Source: Pedobacter frigidisoli (GTDB lineage Bacteria; Bacteroidota; Bacteroidia; Sphingobacteriales; Sphingobacteriaceae). From it: a stretch of DNA of 64,000 nt. The DNA is taken from assembly GCF_004331675.1 (NCBI RefSeq), contig NZ_SJSN01000007.1, forward strand, positions 186,001 to 250,000, read 5' to 3'. The notes beneath the pieces are model-generated. The model was not told where the DNA came from. It ran no database searches and saw nothing but the letters and a program-made list of their open reading frames with translations. A program made the translations under genes and the position numbers. Shown in pieces: positions 34,834-43,002 of this stretch (its first letter is position 1; the number at the start of each line of letters is the position of its first letter).

Positions 34834-36291
34834 AGTTTTGGTGATTAAACTTTCGACGATTTTTACCTCGCCGTTTTCTAATAATATTCTTTTTTCCAAG
34901 CAGGTTGGCAGCTGCGATTCAAAATGGCCAACATAAATTAAGGTCATTCCGTTGATACATAATTCATCAACCAATTGGTTAAAATGTATTGTTTGTTGTT
35001 GGTCTAATCCCTGGCAGGGTTCATCAAGAATCAATAATTCAGGATTTTTGATGATGGTTCTCGCCAATAAAACCAATCGTTGTTTTCCCAGTGGAAGCGA
35101 GCTCAACAACTCATTTTTGCATTCCGTCAATCCGAAATATGCCACTAGTTCATCAACTTGGGTACTTTTAGTATATGGAAGTTGTTGAAACAAACCCACT
35201 GTATCATAAAAACCCGATGCGATACTCTGCCAAACGGTAGAAGCTGAATCGAAGTACCAGTGAAACTCCGGCGAGATTAAACCGATATGCTGTTTGATAT
35301 CCCAAATGCTTTCGCCACTTCCACGTCTGTTGCCAAACAAATAAAGTTCGTTTGCATAAGACTGAGGATGGTCTCCGTTAATTAAACTTAGCAAGGTAGA
35401 TTTACCAGAACCATTATGTCCTTGCAAAAGCCACTTTTCGCCAGCTTTTACTTCCCAATTGATATTCTTTAAAACCTGTTTTTTACCATAGCTGATATTT
35501 ACATCAACCATTTTAACGGTATTTTGTGATGAATAAACAGGCGATTCTTTTAAAAAATCAGGAATTTCTTTAGCATGTTTTTCTGGATTTGACGATTGTT
35601 CAAGTGAATCTACTTCAATTAATTGACCGTCTTTTATCTCTGCAAAGCGATTAATAGAGCTGGGTAACTCCGAATCATTACAAATCAAAATCAACTGTAC
35701 ACCGTCTTCCGAAACTTCATCCAATAAAATATTTAAATTTTTGCGAGATGCAGAATCCAGACCTGTGTAAGGTTGGTCGATGATTAATAATTGTGGTTTT
35801 AACCATAAAGCCTTAACCAATTGCAGTTTTTTATGTTCTCCGCTTGATAATTCTATCAATTGCGAACTGGCAAAAGAAGAAAAGTTTAAGGCCTCTAGAA
35901 TAGGTTCAACTTTATCTAAATGAAGTCTATTTTCCTTGCCATAACCAACCAATTCTGCATGAACGGTAATTGTATCTTTAGCCTGCTGACTAGTGTAACG
36001 CTGTTGATAATAAAAGTTTGCAACGCCCTCTAAGTTTTTAAACTGATACCAACTTTCTACAAATAATGCTTTGGTTGGTAAAAGATTATCAAAATCGAAA
36101 TTAATTTTAACCTCGCCAATTGCACTTAATTGCCTTGCAATAATCTTTGCCAATGAAGTTTTTCCACTTCCACTAATTCCGCCTAATACCCAGTTTTCAC
36201 CATGATTGATGGTCCAATTCAAATCCTTTAACACCGATTTTTGTTGGTATTTTAGGTTTAAATTCTGAATGGTGACGAAACTTTCTTTCAT
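34789..36291 (-). CDS. tandem ABC ATPase (two nucleotide-binding domains)
   Basis: The 500-residue protein has two ABC cassettes without membrane segments. The first has Walker A GGISGSGKTS near 37-46 and LSSGEHKKL; the second has Walker A GHNGSGKST near 291 and LPLGKQRLV, with LLILDEPCQGLDQQQ. This domain plan fits ModF-like or ABC-F-like soluble ATPases; ModF is the closest I can suggest. It sits between leuB and leuD without an obvious link to leucine synthesis. The last 15 residues (RHNEVRSNL..) are encoded by a P1 palindrome, so the original C-terminus was altered. Confidence 0.8.
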   Translation of the reverse strand: MKESFVTIQNLNLKYQQKSVLKDLNWTINHGENWVLGGISGSGKTSLAKIIARQLSAIGEVKINFDFDNLLPTKALFVESWYQFKNLEGVANFYYQQRYTSQQAKDTITVHAELVGYGKENRLHLDKVEPILEALNFSSFASSQLIELSSGEHKKLQLVKALWLKPQLLIIDQPYTGLDSASRKNLNILLDEVSEDGVQLILICNDSELPSSINRFAEIKDGQLIEVDSLEQSSNPEKHAKEIPDFLKESPVYSSQNTVKMVDVNISYGKKQVLKNINWEVKAGEKWLLQGHNGSGKSTLLSLINGDHPQSYANELYLFGNRRGSGESIWDIKQHIGLISPEFHWYFDSASTVWQSIASGFYDTVGLFQQLPYTKSTQVDELVAYFGLTECKNELLSSLPLGKQRLVLLARTIIKNPELLILDEPCQGLDQQQTIHFNQLVDELCINGMTLIYVGHFESQLPTCLEKRILLENGEVKIVESLITKTRHNEVRSNLLPGTI

Positions 36292-36349
36292 TTTTTTTTC
36301 TTTAGGGAATTACACCGATTAAAGTGATTTCACTGATTTTACGGGCGGT

Positions 36350-36437
36350 CGTCATTGCGAGGAACGAAGCAATCTTAAAGCGATGGGTTAAAGCCCCAAG
36401 CTATAGTAGTAGGATTGCTTCGTGCCTCGCAATGACG
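36350..36437. repeat. P1 palindrome upstream of the tandem ABC gene
   Basis: The left arm begins CGTCATTGCGAGGAACGAAG and the right arm ends CCTCGCAATGACG, around a loop of about 40 bases. Together with 34760-34833 it brackets the ABC gene. Confidence 0.85.
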
Positions 36438-36481
36438 AGTGTGTTAGCGTTAGCGTTTTAGCTTTTTTCGCTATCCGCCGT

Positions 36482-37087
36482 CTATCTTTTCTCAAACTCC
36501 TCAATCAGTTCTTTCTGCGCCAAAATGAAATCAATATCATCGTAACCGTTTATCAAACACGATTTTTTGTAAGCGTTTATTTCAAAAGATTCAGCCCCAC
36601 CTAAATCCTCCCCGGTAGGGAGGACTTGCCCCTCTATAGTAACCGTTTGGTTTTCTAAGTGAACGGTTAAATTTGTTTTTGGGTTTGCTTCTACAGCTGT
36701 AAAAATTTTTTTCAAGAAATCTTCACTAACCTGAATTGGCAATAAACCATTGTTTAAAGCATTTCCTTTAAAAATATCGGCGAAGAAACTACTGATAACC
36801 ACATCAAAACCTGCGTCTTGAATAGCCCAGGCAGCGTGCTCACGACTACTTCCGCAACCAAAGTTTTTTCCGGCAACTAAAACCTGACCGCTATAAGTCG
36901 GATCATTTAAAATGAAATCTGCTTTGGGTCGATTATCATTTTCATAACGCCAATCGCGGAACAGATTTTCGCCAAAACCCTCACGAGTAGTTGCTTTTAA
37001 AAACCTCGCAGGAATAATCTGGTCGGTATCAATGTTCTCTATGTTTAAAGGCACAACTGCCGATGTTAATTTTGTGAACTTCTTCAT
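36482..37087 (-). CDS. leuD: 3-isopropylmalate dehydratase small subunit
   Basis: LeuD is the small swivel subunit of isopropylmalate isomerase, acting with LeuC. The 201-residue protein has [14 protein letters not shown] and [14 protein letters not shown], the family signatures, and ends with [22 protein letters not shown]. Residues of about 151-163 ([12 protein letters not shown]) are an insertion before the last helix and are encoded by a GC-rich hairpin of repeat type (36603-36634). The conserved core is intact, so it should work. It is separated from leuC by two passenger genes. Confidence 0.94.
   Translation of the reverse strand: MKKFTKLTSAVVPLNIENIDTDQIIPARFLKATTREGFGENLFRDWRYENDNRPKADFILNDPTYSGQVLVAGKNFGCGSSREHAAWAIQDAGFDVVISSFFADIFKGNALNNGLLPIQVSEDFLKKIFTAVEANPKTNLTVHLENQTVTIEGQVLPTGEDLGGAESFEINAYKKSCLINGYDDIDFILAQKELIEEFEKR
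36603..36634. repeat. GC-rich repeat hairpin in frame inside leuD
   Basis: The stem TCCTCCC / GGGAGGA with loop CGGTA lies in the leuD frame. The flanks AAATCCTCC and GCCCCTC resemble the P3 repeats in gene-free regions. Confidence 0.65.
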
Positions 37088-37092
37088 TTTAT

Positions 37093-37125
37093 TAGTATCA
37101 AGTAGCGAGTATCAGGTATCAAGAA
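37093..37125. repeat. P8 repeat upstream of leuD
   Basis: It lies five bases upstream of the leuD ATG (minus strand) and carries the motif GTATCAAGTAGCGAGTATC. The leuD ribosome-binding region is therefore repeat-derived. Confidence 0.65.
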
Positions 37126-37144
37126 CTGATATACGCCTTTTTAA

Positions 37145-37831
37145 TTATTTATTTGCGGCAAACACTACAAAATTGTAATACTGGTAATAACAATTTGCAT
37201 TTTGTAGTCCTGCATTTTCAAGCCATTCTAATTGTGGTTTCAAGGGAGCCATGATGTCAACCTTAATCCGCTCAAAGGCACTTCGTTTTTCTTCGTCTGT
37301 TAAATTCGGATTTTGCTCAACATGGTTTTTCCAGTTTTTGGTATAAATCTTTTCTGCTAATTCAGTTTCTCCTAAAATTTGGTCGGCATTAATAAACCAT
37401 CCACCCGGTTTCAGTGTTTTAGCAATTTTTCCAAACAACTGTTGTTTCAATTCATTTGGCAAATGATGTATCGCTAAGCCTGAAACCACTAAATCGTATT
37501 GGTTTTCTGACAAATCAACTGTAGCAAAATCGGCATTTAAAAAACTGATATTTTCATTTCCCTCAAAACGCTCCTCAGCTTTCTTAAGCATAGCCGTAGA
37601 AATATCTATCAGGGTTATTTTTGCATCAGGGTATTTCTCATGGAAAAACGCACTCATCAAACCGGTGCCTGCACCAACATCTAAAATGTTTTTCACCGAT
37701 TTAACTTCTTCAGATAAGGTTAAGGCAGTTCCGTAAAAATCATCAAAACAAGGAATAAGAAAACGCCTTTGCCTGTCATACTTTTCAGAGACTGCATTAA
37801 ATTGGTTTTGTATTTCTTGTAATGTTTCCAT
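37145..37831 (-). CDS. class I SAM-dependent methyltransferase
   Basis: The 228-residue protein has the SAM-binding motif ILDVGAGTGLMSAFF (residues 49-63), an acidic loop ITLIDIS and the post-motif DLVVSGLAIHHLPNE. It belongs to the general UbiE/COQ5-like small-molecule group. The substrate is unknown. It is a passenger in the leucine cluster, flanked by a P8 repeat downstream and a P1 palindrome upstream. Confidence 0.82.
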   Translation of the reverse strand: METLQEIQNQFNAVSEKYDRQRRFLIPCFDDFYGTALTLSEEVKSVKNILDVGAGTGLMSAFFHEKYPDAKITLIDISTAMLKKAEERFEGNENISFLNADFATVDLSENQYDLVVSGLAIHHLPNELKQQLFGKIAKTLKPGGWFINADQILGETELAEKIYTKNWKNHVEQNPNLTDEEKRSAFERIKVDIMAPLKPQLEWLENAGLQNANCYYQYYNFVVFAANK

Positions 37832-37847
37832 TCTATTTTTTTCTTGT

Positions 37848-37910
37848 CGTCATTGCGAGGCACGAAGCAATCTCGCTTACGTAATAGATTGATTCGTACC
37901 TCGCAATGAC
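37848..37910. repeat. P1 palindrome
   Basis: Arms CGTCATTGCGAGGCACGAAG and the imperfect right arm ending CCTCGCAATGAC. It lies between the methyltransferase gene and the ABM-type gene. Confidence 0.8.
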
Positions 37911-37943
37911 TAGTTGGTTATGGTTTTTTGCTTTTACCTTAAG

Positions 37944-38291
37944 CTATCCCACCTCAACGTAATGTTCAACTGTTGGAAAAGGCTCATAAAAATGATGTAA
38001 TAATTTTTTCCAATCTTGGTATTCTGCCGAGTCTCTAAAACCCTTTGTATGTGATTCTAATGTTTCCCAATTTACAAGCAATATATATTTGTCTGATTCT
38101 TCCAAACACTTTTTTAGCTGATGCGAAATGTAACCATCCATTGAGGAAATAATTTTTTGAGCCTCGTGAAAAGCCTTTTCAAAATCGGCTGATGAACCAG
38201 CTTTTACATTTAATATCGCAACTTCTAGAACCCCCAACCCCCTAAAGGGGGCTTTTGAATTTCTATCGTTTATGCTTATTGAATTAGACAT
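37944..38291 (-). CDS. ABM-type (antibiotic biosynthesis monooxygenase) domain protein
   Basis: The 115-residue protein is a single ABM ferredoxin-like domain (LEVAILNVKAGSSADFEKAF, YILLVNWETLESHTKGF). Members are heme-degrading or quinone-forming monooxygenases, or uncharacterised. The first 20 residues are not part of the domain: residues of about 12-21 (NSKAPFRGLG) come from a P2 repeat that lies in frame (38229-38256). No ATG exists between the repeat and the domain; a TTG inside the repeat is the only later start. The true N-terminus is uncertain. Confidence 0.75.
   Translation of the reverse strand: MSNSISINDRNSKAPFRGLGVLEVAILNVKAGSSADFEKAFHEAQKIISSMDGYISHQLKKCLEESDKYILLVNWETLESHTKGFRDSAEYQDWKKLLHHFYEPFPTVEHYVEVG
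38229..38256. repeat. P2 repeat in the 5' coding region of the ABM gene
   Basis: AACCCCCAACCCCCTAAAGG followed by GGGCTTTT forms a CCCCC/GGGGG hairpin. It reads K-A-P-F-R-G-L-G in the gene's frame. Confidence 0.75.
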
Positions 38292-38325
38292 TTTTACAAT
38301 TAATTTTTATTGTGGACTTTTTCAG

Positions 38326-38353
38326 TTCCCCCTTTAGGGGGCTAGGGGGTTAA
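38326..38353. repeat. P2 repeat forming the end of leuC
   Basis: The CCCCCTTTAGGGGG hairpin and its GGGGGTTAA extension give the last codons (Thr-Pro) and the TAG stop of leuC at 38342-38344. Confidence 0.75.
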
Positions 38354-39802
38354 CAACTCCCTCACATCTGTAATCACTCCAGTAACGGCAGCAGCAGCGG
38401 CCGTTAGCGGACTAGCTAATAATGTCCTTGCATTTTGCCCTTGTCTGCCTTCAAAATTCCTGTTGGATGTTGAAACACAATATTTTCCTGCCGGGATTTT
38501 ATCCTCATTCATTCCCAAACAAGCACTGCAACCCGGCTCACGTAATTGAAAACCGGCAGCTTCGAAAATTTTATCTAAACCTTCGTTTATTGCTTGTTGC
38601 TCTACTTGTTTTGAGCCCGGAACAATCCACACAATTACATTATCTGCTTTGTGTTTATCTTTTACAAAATCAGCAACCTCACGTAAATCTTCAATTCGGG
38701 AGTTGGTGCAACTACCAATGAAAACGTAATCAACTGGTTTACCAATTAACGATGCGTCATCATCAAAACCCATGTAATCCAAAGCCTTTTGATAAGAAAG
38801 TTTCTCTTTTTCAGGTTGCGCATTAGTTGCAGGAATATGCTCTTGGATTCCCATTCCCATTCCCGGGTTAGTTCCGTAGGTAATCATTGGTGCAATATCA
38901 GCTGCATCGAAAGTTAACACACTATCGAATTTCGCATCAGCATCGCTATATAATGTTTTCCAATAAGCTAAAGCTTTATCCCATTCTTCGCCTGCCGGGG
39001 CAAATTCTCTGCCTTTAATGTAATCGAAAGTGGTTTGGTCCGGCGCTATTAAACCACCTCTCGCACCCATTTCTATACTCATGTTGCAAATCGTCATACG
39101 GGCTTCCATACTTAAAGCCTCGATTGCAGAACCTGCGTACTCGATGAAATAACCCGTTCCGCCAGCTGCAGAAATTTGAGCAATGATGTAAAGAATGATG
39201 TCTTTGGCACCAACACCTTTTCCAAGTTCGCCGTTTACTTCAATTTTCATGGTTTTAGGTTTCGATTGCAATAAACACTGCGTTGCGAAAACCTGCTCTA
39301 CCTGCGATGTTCCGATACCGAAAGCGATTGCACCAAAAGCGCCATGAGTAGAAGTGTGACTATCGCCACAAACCATCGTTTTTCCTGGTAAAGTAATACC
39401 CAACTCTGGTCCGATTACGTGAACAATACCTTGAAATGGATGTCCTAAGCCATATAATTCAATCCCAAATTCTGCACAATTTTTAGTTAGCATATCCACT
39501 TGGTAGCGAGATAGCTCTTCCTTAATTGGCAATAATTGGTCTAAGGTTGGCACGTTATGGTCGGCTGTAGCCACCGTTTGTTTCTGACGTAAAACAGGTA
39601 AACCTCTCTTGCGCAAACCATCAAAAGCCTGCGGAGAAGTTACCTCATGTATTAAGTGTGTATCAATGTATAAAATATCAGGAAATCCTTCTTCACTTTT
39701 TACAACGTGCGAATCCCAAATTTTTTCTACTAATGTTTGCCCCACCCCGGCCCTCCCCAAAGGAGAGGGGGTAGCATGGCTTCCCGTTGGTTGTGTTAGC
39801 AT
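38342..39802 (-). CDS. leuC: 3-isopropylmalate dehydratase large subunit
   Basis: LeuC isomerises 2- to 3-isopropylmalate with a [4Fe-4S] cluster. The 486-residue protein carries [10 protein letters not shown], the cluster cysteines in GSCTNSR and [11 protein letters not shown], and [15 protein letters not shown]. Residues 1-22 are unusual: the family normally starts close to TLVEKIWD, but here residues 8-21 ([14 protein letters not shown]) are encoded by a GC-rich repeat (39740-39773). The ATG at 39802 is kept because a GTG inside the repeat (39745) is the only other option. The stop codon is also repeat-derived. Confidence 0.93.
   Translation of the reverse strand: MLTQPTGSHATPSPLGRAGVGQTLVEKIWDSHVVKSEEGFPDILYIDTHLIHEVTSPQAFDGLRKRGLPVLRQKQTVATADHNVPTLDQLLPIKEELSRYQVDMLTKNCAEFGIELYGLGHPFQGIVHVIGPELGITLPGKTMVCGDSHTSTHGAFGAIAFGIGTSQVEQVFATQCLLQSKPKTMKIEVNGELGKGVGAKDIILYIIAQISAAGGTGYFIEYAGSAIEALSMEARMTICNMSIEMGARGGLIAPDQTTFDYIKGREFAPAGEEWDKALAYWKTLYSDADAKFDSVLTFDAADIAPMITYGTNPGMGMGIQEHIPATNAQPEKEKLSYQKALDYMGFDDDASLIGKPVDYVFIGSCTNSRIEDLREVADFVKDKHKADNVIVWIVPGSKQVEQQAINEGLDKIFEAAGFQLREPGCSACLGMNEDKIPAGKYCVSTSNRNFEGRQGQNARTLLASPLTAAAAAVTGVITDVRELLTP
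39740..39773. repeat. GC-rich repeat in the 5' coding region of leuC
   Basis: On the coding strand CCCTCTCC and GGGGAGGG pair around TTT, followed by CCGGGGTGGGG. It resembles the P2/P3 group of intergenic elements and keeps the leuC frame open. Confidence 0.7.
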
Positions 39803-39817
39803 TTTATAATTTTTTAT

Positions 39818-39850
39818 AAACCTCGCAGGTTTTAGAAACCTGCGAGGTTT
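39818..39850. terminator. 15-bp perfect hairpin between ilvC and leuC
   Basis: AAACCTCGCAGGTTT and AAACCTGCGAGGTTT pair perfectly around TAG. The minus strand has no long T-run after it, so it may be a processing or stabilising hairpin rather than a full terminator. If it terminates, leuC needs its own promoter. Confidence 0.5.
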
Positions 39851-39862
39851 GGTTTTGTATTT

Positions 39863-39889
39863 AAAAAGCCCCTTTCGGGGGTTTGGGGA
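39863..39889. repeat. P2-type repeat directly after ilvC
   Basis: It begins at the ilvC stop codon and forms a CCCC/GGGG hairpin followed, on the minus strand, by CTTTTT. It has some terminator character. Confidence 0.6.
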
Positions 39890-41371
39890 TTATGCAGTTT
39901 TAATTGCTTTCATTGCAGTCATTGCTTTACGCAAAGTAGCACCAATTTGCTCTACTTCGTGCGAGCGGATAGCTTCGTTAACATCAATTAATTTTCTGTT
40001 ATCAACAGCGCCATCTTTGCCTTCGTTAAAGTTTTTACCAACTAAGTCGGTATCTACTTTAGTCATGAAATCAGCTAATAATGGTTTGCAAGCCTGGTCG
40101 AATAAATAACATCCGTACTCCGCAGTATCAGAAATAACACGGTTCATTTCGAACAATTTTTTACGGGCAATGGTGTTTGCGATAAGTGGTGTTTCATGTA
40201 ACGACTCATAGTATGCAGATTCAGGTTTGATACCCGCTTGAACCATCGTTTCGAAAGCCAATTCAACACCAGCTCTAACGAAAACAACCATCAATAAGTA
40301 GTTGTCGAAATATTCTTGCTCACCGATTTTAACATCGCCGGCAGGTGTTTTTTCGAAAGCAGTTTCACCTGTTTCAGCTCTCCATTTCAATAGGTTTTTA
40401 TCACCTGCAGCCCAATCCTCCATCATTGTGCGACTAAATTCGCCGCTCATAATATCGTCTTGGTGTTTTTGGAATAACGGACGCATAATGTCTTTCAATT
40501 CTTCCGAAATTTCGAAAGCTTTGATTTTAGCAATGTTACTTAATCTATCAACCATTGCAGTAATACCGCCTTGCTTTAACGCTTCAGTGATTACTTCAAC
40601 ACCATATTGAACCAGTTTAGATGCGTAACCAGCATCAATTCCTTTCTCCACCATTTTATCGAACGATAAGATAGAACCTGTTTGCAATAAACCACAAAGA
40701 ATGGTTTGCTCGCCCATTAAATCAGATTTAACCTCAGCCACGAAAGATGATTTTAAAACTCCAGCTCTGTGACCACCTGTACCAACAGCATAGGCTTTTG
40801 CTTGAGCTAATCCTTTGCCTTGAGGGTCGTTTTCTGGGTGCACAGCAATTAAAGTTGGCACGCCAAAACCACGAACATATTCTGCTCTAACTTCACTGCC
40901 CGGGCATTTAGGTGCGACCATAATAACCGTTAAATCTTTACGGATTTGCATACCTTCTTCCACAATGTTGAAACCGTGAGAGTACAATAATGTAGCACCA
41001 TCTTTCATTAAAGGCATAATTGCATTCACCACAGCCGTATGTTGTTTATCAGGGGTAAGGTTAATTACCACGTCAGCAGTAGGAATTAATTCTTCGTAAG
41101 TGCCAACCTTGAAGTTGTTTTCCGTTGCATTTTTCCACGAATCTCTTTTGCTTTCAATCGCCTCTTTGCGCAACGTGTAGCTTACATCTAAACCACTATC
41201 TCTTAAATTTAAACCTTGGTTTAAGCCTTGAGCGCCGCAACCTACAATTACCAGTTTTTTGCCTTTCAAAGCGCTAACGCCATCTAAAAATTCGTTGCTT
41301 TCCATGAAATCGCAAACACCCAGCTGGTTTAATTTTTCTCTAAGAGGTAATGTGTTAAAATAATTTGACAT
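39890..41371 (-). CDS. ilvC: ketol-acid reductoisomerase (long, class II form)
   Basis: IlvC converts acetolactate and acetohydroxybutyrate to the dihydroxy acids with NADPH and Mg2+. The 493-residue protein is the long form with a duplicated knotted domain. It has the NADP-binding [17 protein letters not shown] near residue 40, [18 protein letters not shown], and the metal-binding [11 protein letters not shown]. The usual class I enzyme has about 330 residues. It sits between DinB and leuC. Confidence 0.95.
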   Translation of the reverse strand: MSNYFNTLPLREKLNQLGVCDFMESNEFLDGVSALKGKKLVIVGCGAQGLNQGLNLRDSGLDVSYTLRKEAIESKRDSWKNATENNFKVGTYEELIPTADVVINLTPDKQHTAVVNAIMPLMKDGATLLYSHGFNIVEEGMQIRKDLTVIMVAPKCPGSEVRAEYVRGFGVPTLIAVHPENDPQGKGLAQAKAYAVGTGGHRAGVLKSSFVAEVKSDLMGEQTILCGLLQTGSILSFDKMVEKGIDAGYASKLVQYGVEVITEALKQGGITAMVDRLSNIAKIKAFEISEELKDIMRPLFQKHQDDIMSGEFSRTMMEDWAAGDKNLLKWRAETGETAFEKTPAGDVKIGEQEYFDNYLLMVVFVRAGVELAFETMVQAGIKPESAYYESLHETPLIANTIARKKLFEMNRVISDTAEYGCYLFDQACKPLLADFMTKVDTDLVGKNFNEGKDGAVDNRKLIDVNEAIRSHEVEQIGATLRKAMTAMKAIKTA

Positions 41372-41440
41372 CGTTTTTGTTATTTTTTTATGGTTCTATT
41401 TTCTAATGAGTATTATTTTTTGCAGTTTTTGCTGCCATGG

Positions 41441-41680
41441 CTCGTGTTCTCACGAAACATTTCTGTGCTTTTCGGTTATTTCAGTCCCGCTTTTCGTTTC
41501 AATCTTTTTAAACATCTGTCATTCGCTCCATTTCCGTCATTGCGAGGAGGAACGACATGGCAATCTTTTTCGTAAAACTTTCAAAAAATATTTCCACTTC
41601 AATCGGGTTTATTTTACTTTGTTTCTGTGTTTCAAAGTAAATCCTCCCCCTGCCCCCTCCAAAGGGGGATACCCCTCAGA
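41441..41680 (-). repeat. composite repeat array, copy G (tail + P6 + P3)
   Basis: The tail palindrome (41441-41456), P6 (41456-41612) and P3 (41638-41680) are in the same order as in copies A and C, on the minus strand. The core holds a single P1 arm (CGTCATTGCGAGGAGGAACG). It fills the gene-free stretch 41372-41719. Frames through it are not credible genes. Confidence 0.75.
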
Positions 41681-41719
41681 GTTCCAAACCCTCATCCATT
41701 TTCCATCCCACATCTTCCA

Positions 41720-42184
41720 TCACACTACGCTTTTCTTAAGCGCCCATGCATATCCATAATGCACATTATCGTGACCGATAGTCGTAATCAACACTTCTTC
41801 AATACTTTTCATTTCTACTCCATAAGTTGAAGTTGAAAAAGGTGTGATGTTTGCAAATACACCATTTGCATAATCTTCTTTTATCTTTTCAATGCTATCA
41901 AGTGCTAAAGCTTTTAATTCCAAAACTTCCTCAGCTGTTACAGTATATGTCGGACGAGTATCTTTTTTATAGAACTCATTAAACTTTACCGAGCTCGCAT
42001 CTGCTAAAATACCTGTGCGGACGTAACAAAGCGTTTGTGTACTCACTACAATATGGCCAAAGTTCCAGATGATATTGTTGCTATAACCATCAGGAACTTT
42101 ATTCAACTGCTCAATCGTTAAGCCGTCTATCAGCTGACTAAAAGCTTTGCGGGAGTTTATTATAAATTCAAATATTTCGTTCAT
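41720..42184 (-). CDS. DinB-family protein
   Basis: The 154-residue four-helix protein has the DinB-type metal-binding pattern: His in IIWNFGHIVVSTQTL, and the C-terminal HDNVHYGYAWALKK. Family members are metal-dependent thiol transferases or uncharacterised. It lies between ilvN and ilvC as a passenger. The function in the cell is not evident. Confidence 0.8.
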   Translation of the reverse strand: MNEIFEFIINSRKAFSQLIDGLTIEQLNKVPDGYSNNIIWNFGHIVVSTQTLCYVRTGILADASSVKFNEFYKKDTRPTYTVTAEEVLELKALALDSIEKIKEDYANGVFANITPFSTSTYGVEMKSIEEVLITTIGHDNVHYGYAWALKKSVV

Positions 42185-42289
42185 TATTTTGTTTTGGTTA
42201 TTGTCAGTCTGAGTTTATCGAAGAATTTTTACTATCGCTTCGACATGCTCAATATGACAATTCGCTTTAGTCTTTGAGCTTTCGGCTCC

Positions 42290-42928
42290 TTACATAGTAA
42301 ATATCTTTCCACCTTTTTCTAAGAACTCGTTTTCAACCAATTCTTCGCCTGGTTCTTCTGCCTCAAATTCTTTCAGTTTTTCGTGGAAACCAGCACTATC
42401 TTTAATAATAGCAACCCTTGCAGAGCGAACAAATTCAATCAGTTCATAAGGCTCAAGTGCTTTTACTAAAGCATCGGTTTCTTCCCTGTGGCCAGTTACT
42501 GCGAAAACTGTATAATCTTTACGAATTACCACGGCACTCGCACCGTATTGCCTTAACAATCTTTCTACCGTTACCTTTTCGGCAATTTCATCTGTAGAAA
42601 CCTTATATAATGCCAATTCTTGCCAAATAATTTCGTCGTTAGTATTGAAATAAACTTTCAAGACTTCTATCTGCTTTTCAATCTGACGGGCAAGTTTTCT
42701 AACCACTTCGTAACCCTCGTGGATTACAATGTTAAAACGGTGAATACCATCAATTTCTGATGCTGAACTATTTAAACTCTCAATATTGATTTTTCTTTTC
42801 GAGAAAATAATCGCAATCCTGTTTAACAAACCAATGCGGTTTTCGGCATAAACAGTGATGGTGTATTCCTGCTTACCATCCAAATCAACAGTATCTTCTG
42901 TGTATTTTATTTTATCTTCAGTACTCAT
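42290..42928 (-). CDS. ilvN: acetolactate synthase small (regulatory) subunit
   Basis: IlvN binds the catalytic subunit and gives valine feedback control. From ATG 42928 the protein has 212 residues, with an N-terminal ACT domain (YTITVYAENRIGLLNRIAIIFSKRKINIESL) and the ALS small-subunit C-terminal domain (IVIRKDYTVFAVTGHREETDAL). A longer frame from a TTG at 42949 is possible but begins in a P7-like repeat, so I prefer the ATG. It lies directly downstream of ilvB. Confidence 0.92.
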   Translation of the reverse strand: MSTEDKIKYTEDTVDLDGKQEYTITVYAENRIGLLNRIAIIFSKRKINIESLNSSASEIDGIHRFNIVIHEGYEVVRKLARQIEKQIEVLKVYFNTNDEIIWQELALYKVSTDEIAEKVTVERLLRQYGASAVVIRKDYTVFAVTGHREETDALVKALEPYELIEFVRSARVAIIKDSAGFHEKLKEFEAEEPGEELVENEFLEKGGKIFTM

Positions 42929-43002
42929 GTTCAAAATTTTTACCACCAAGGCACTAAGTCCACCAAGGTTTTGTTTATGCTATTTTCGCTATAGTCTTTT
43001 CG

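Noticed and set aside
34760..37910. Possible CRISPR-like array from regularly recurring P1 palindromes
   Set aside because: The copies are hundreds of bases apart with genes between them and no regular spacers; no cas genes are present.
39818..39850. Strong rho-independent terminator that would split the ilv and leu parts
   Set aside because: The hairpin is perfect, but no adequate T-run follows it on the minus strand, so I only list it as a possible terminator with moderate confidence.
41390..41830. Several overlapping plus-strand frames
   Set aside because: They cover composite copy G and the antisense of the DinB gene. They lack any domain and conflict with better supported features.
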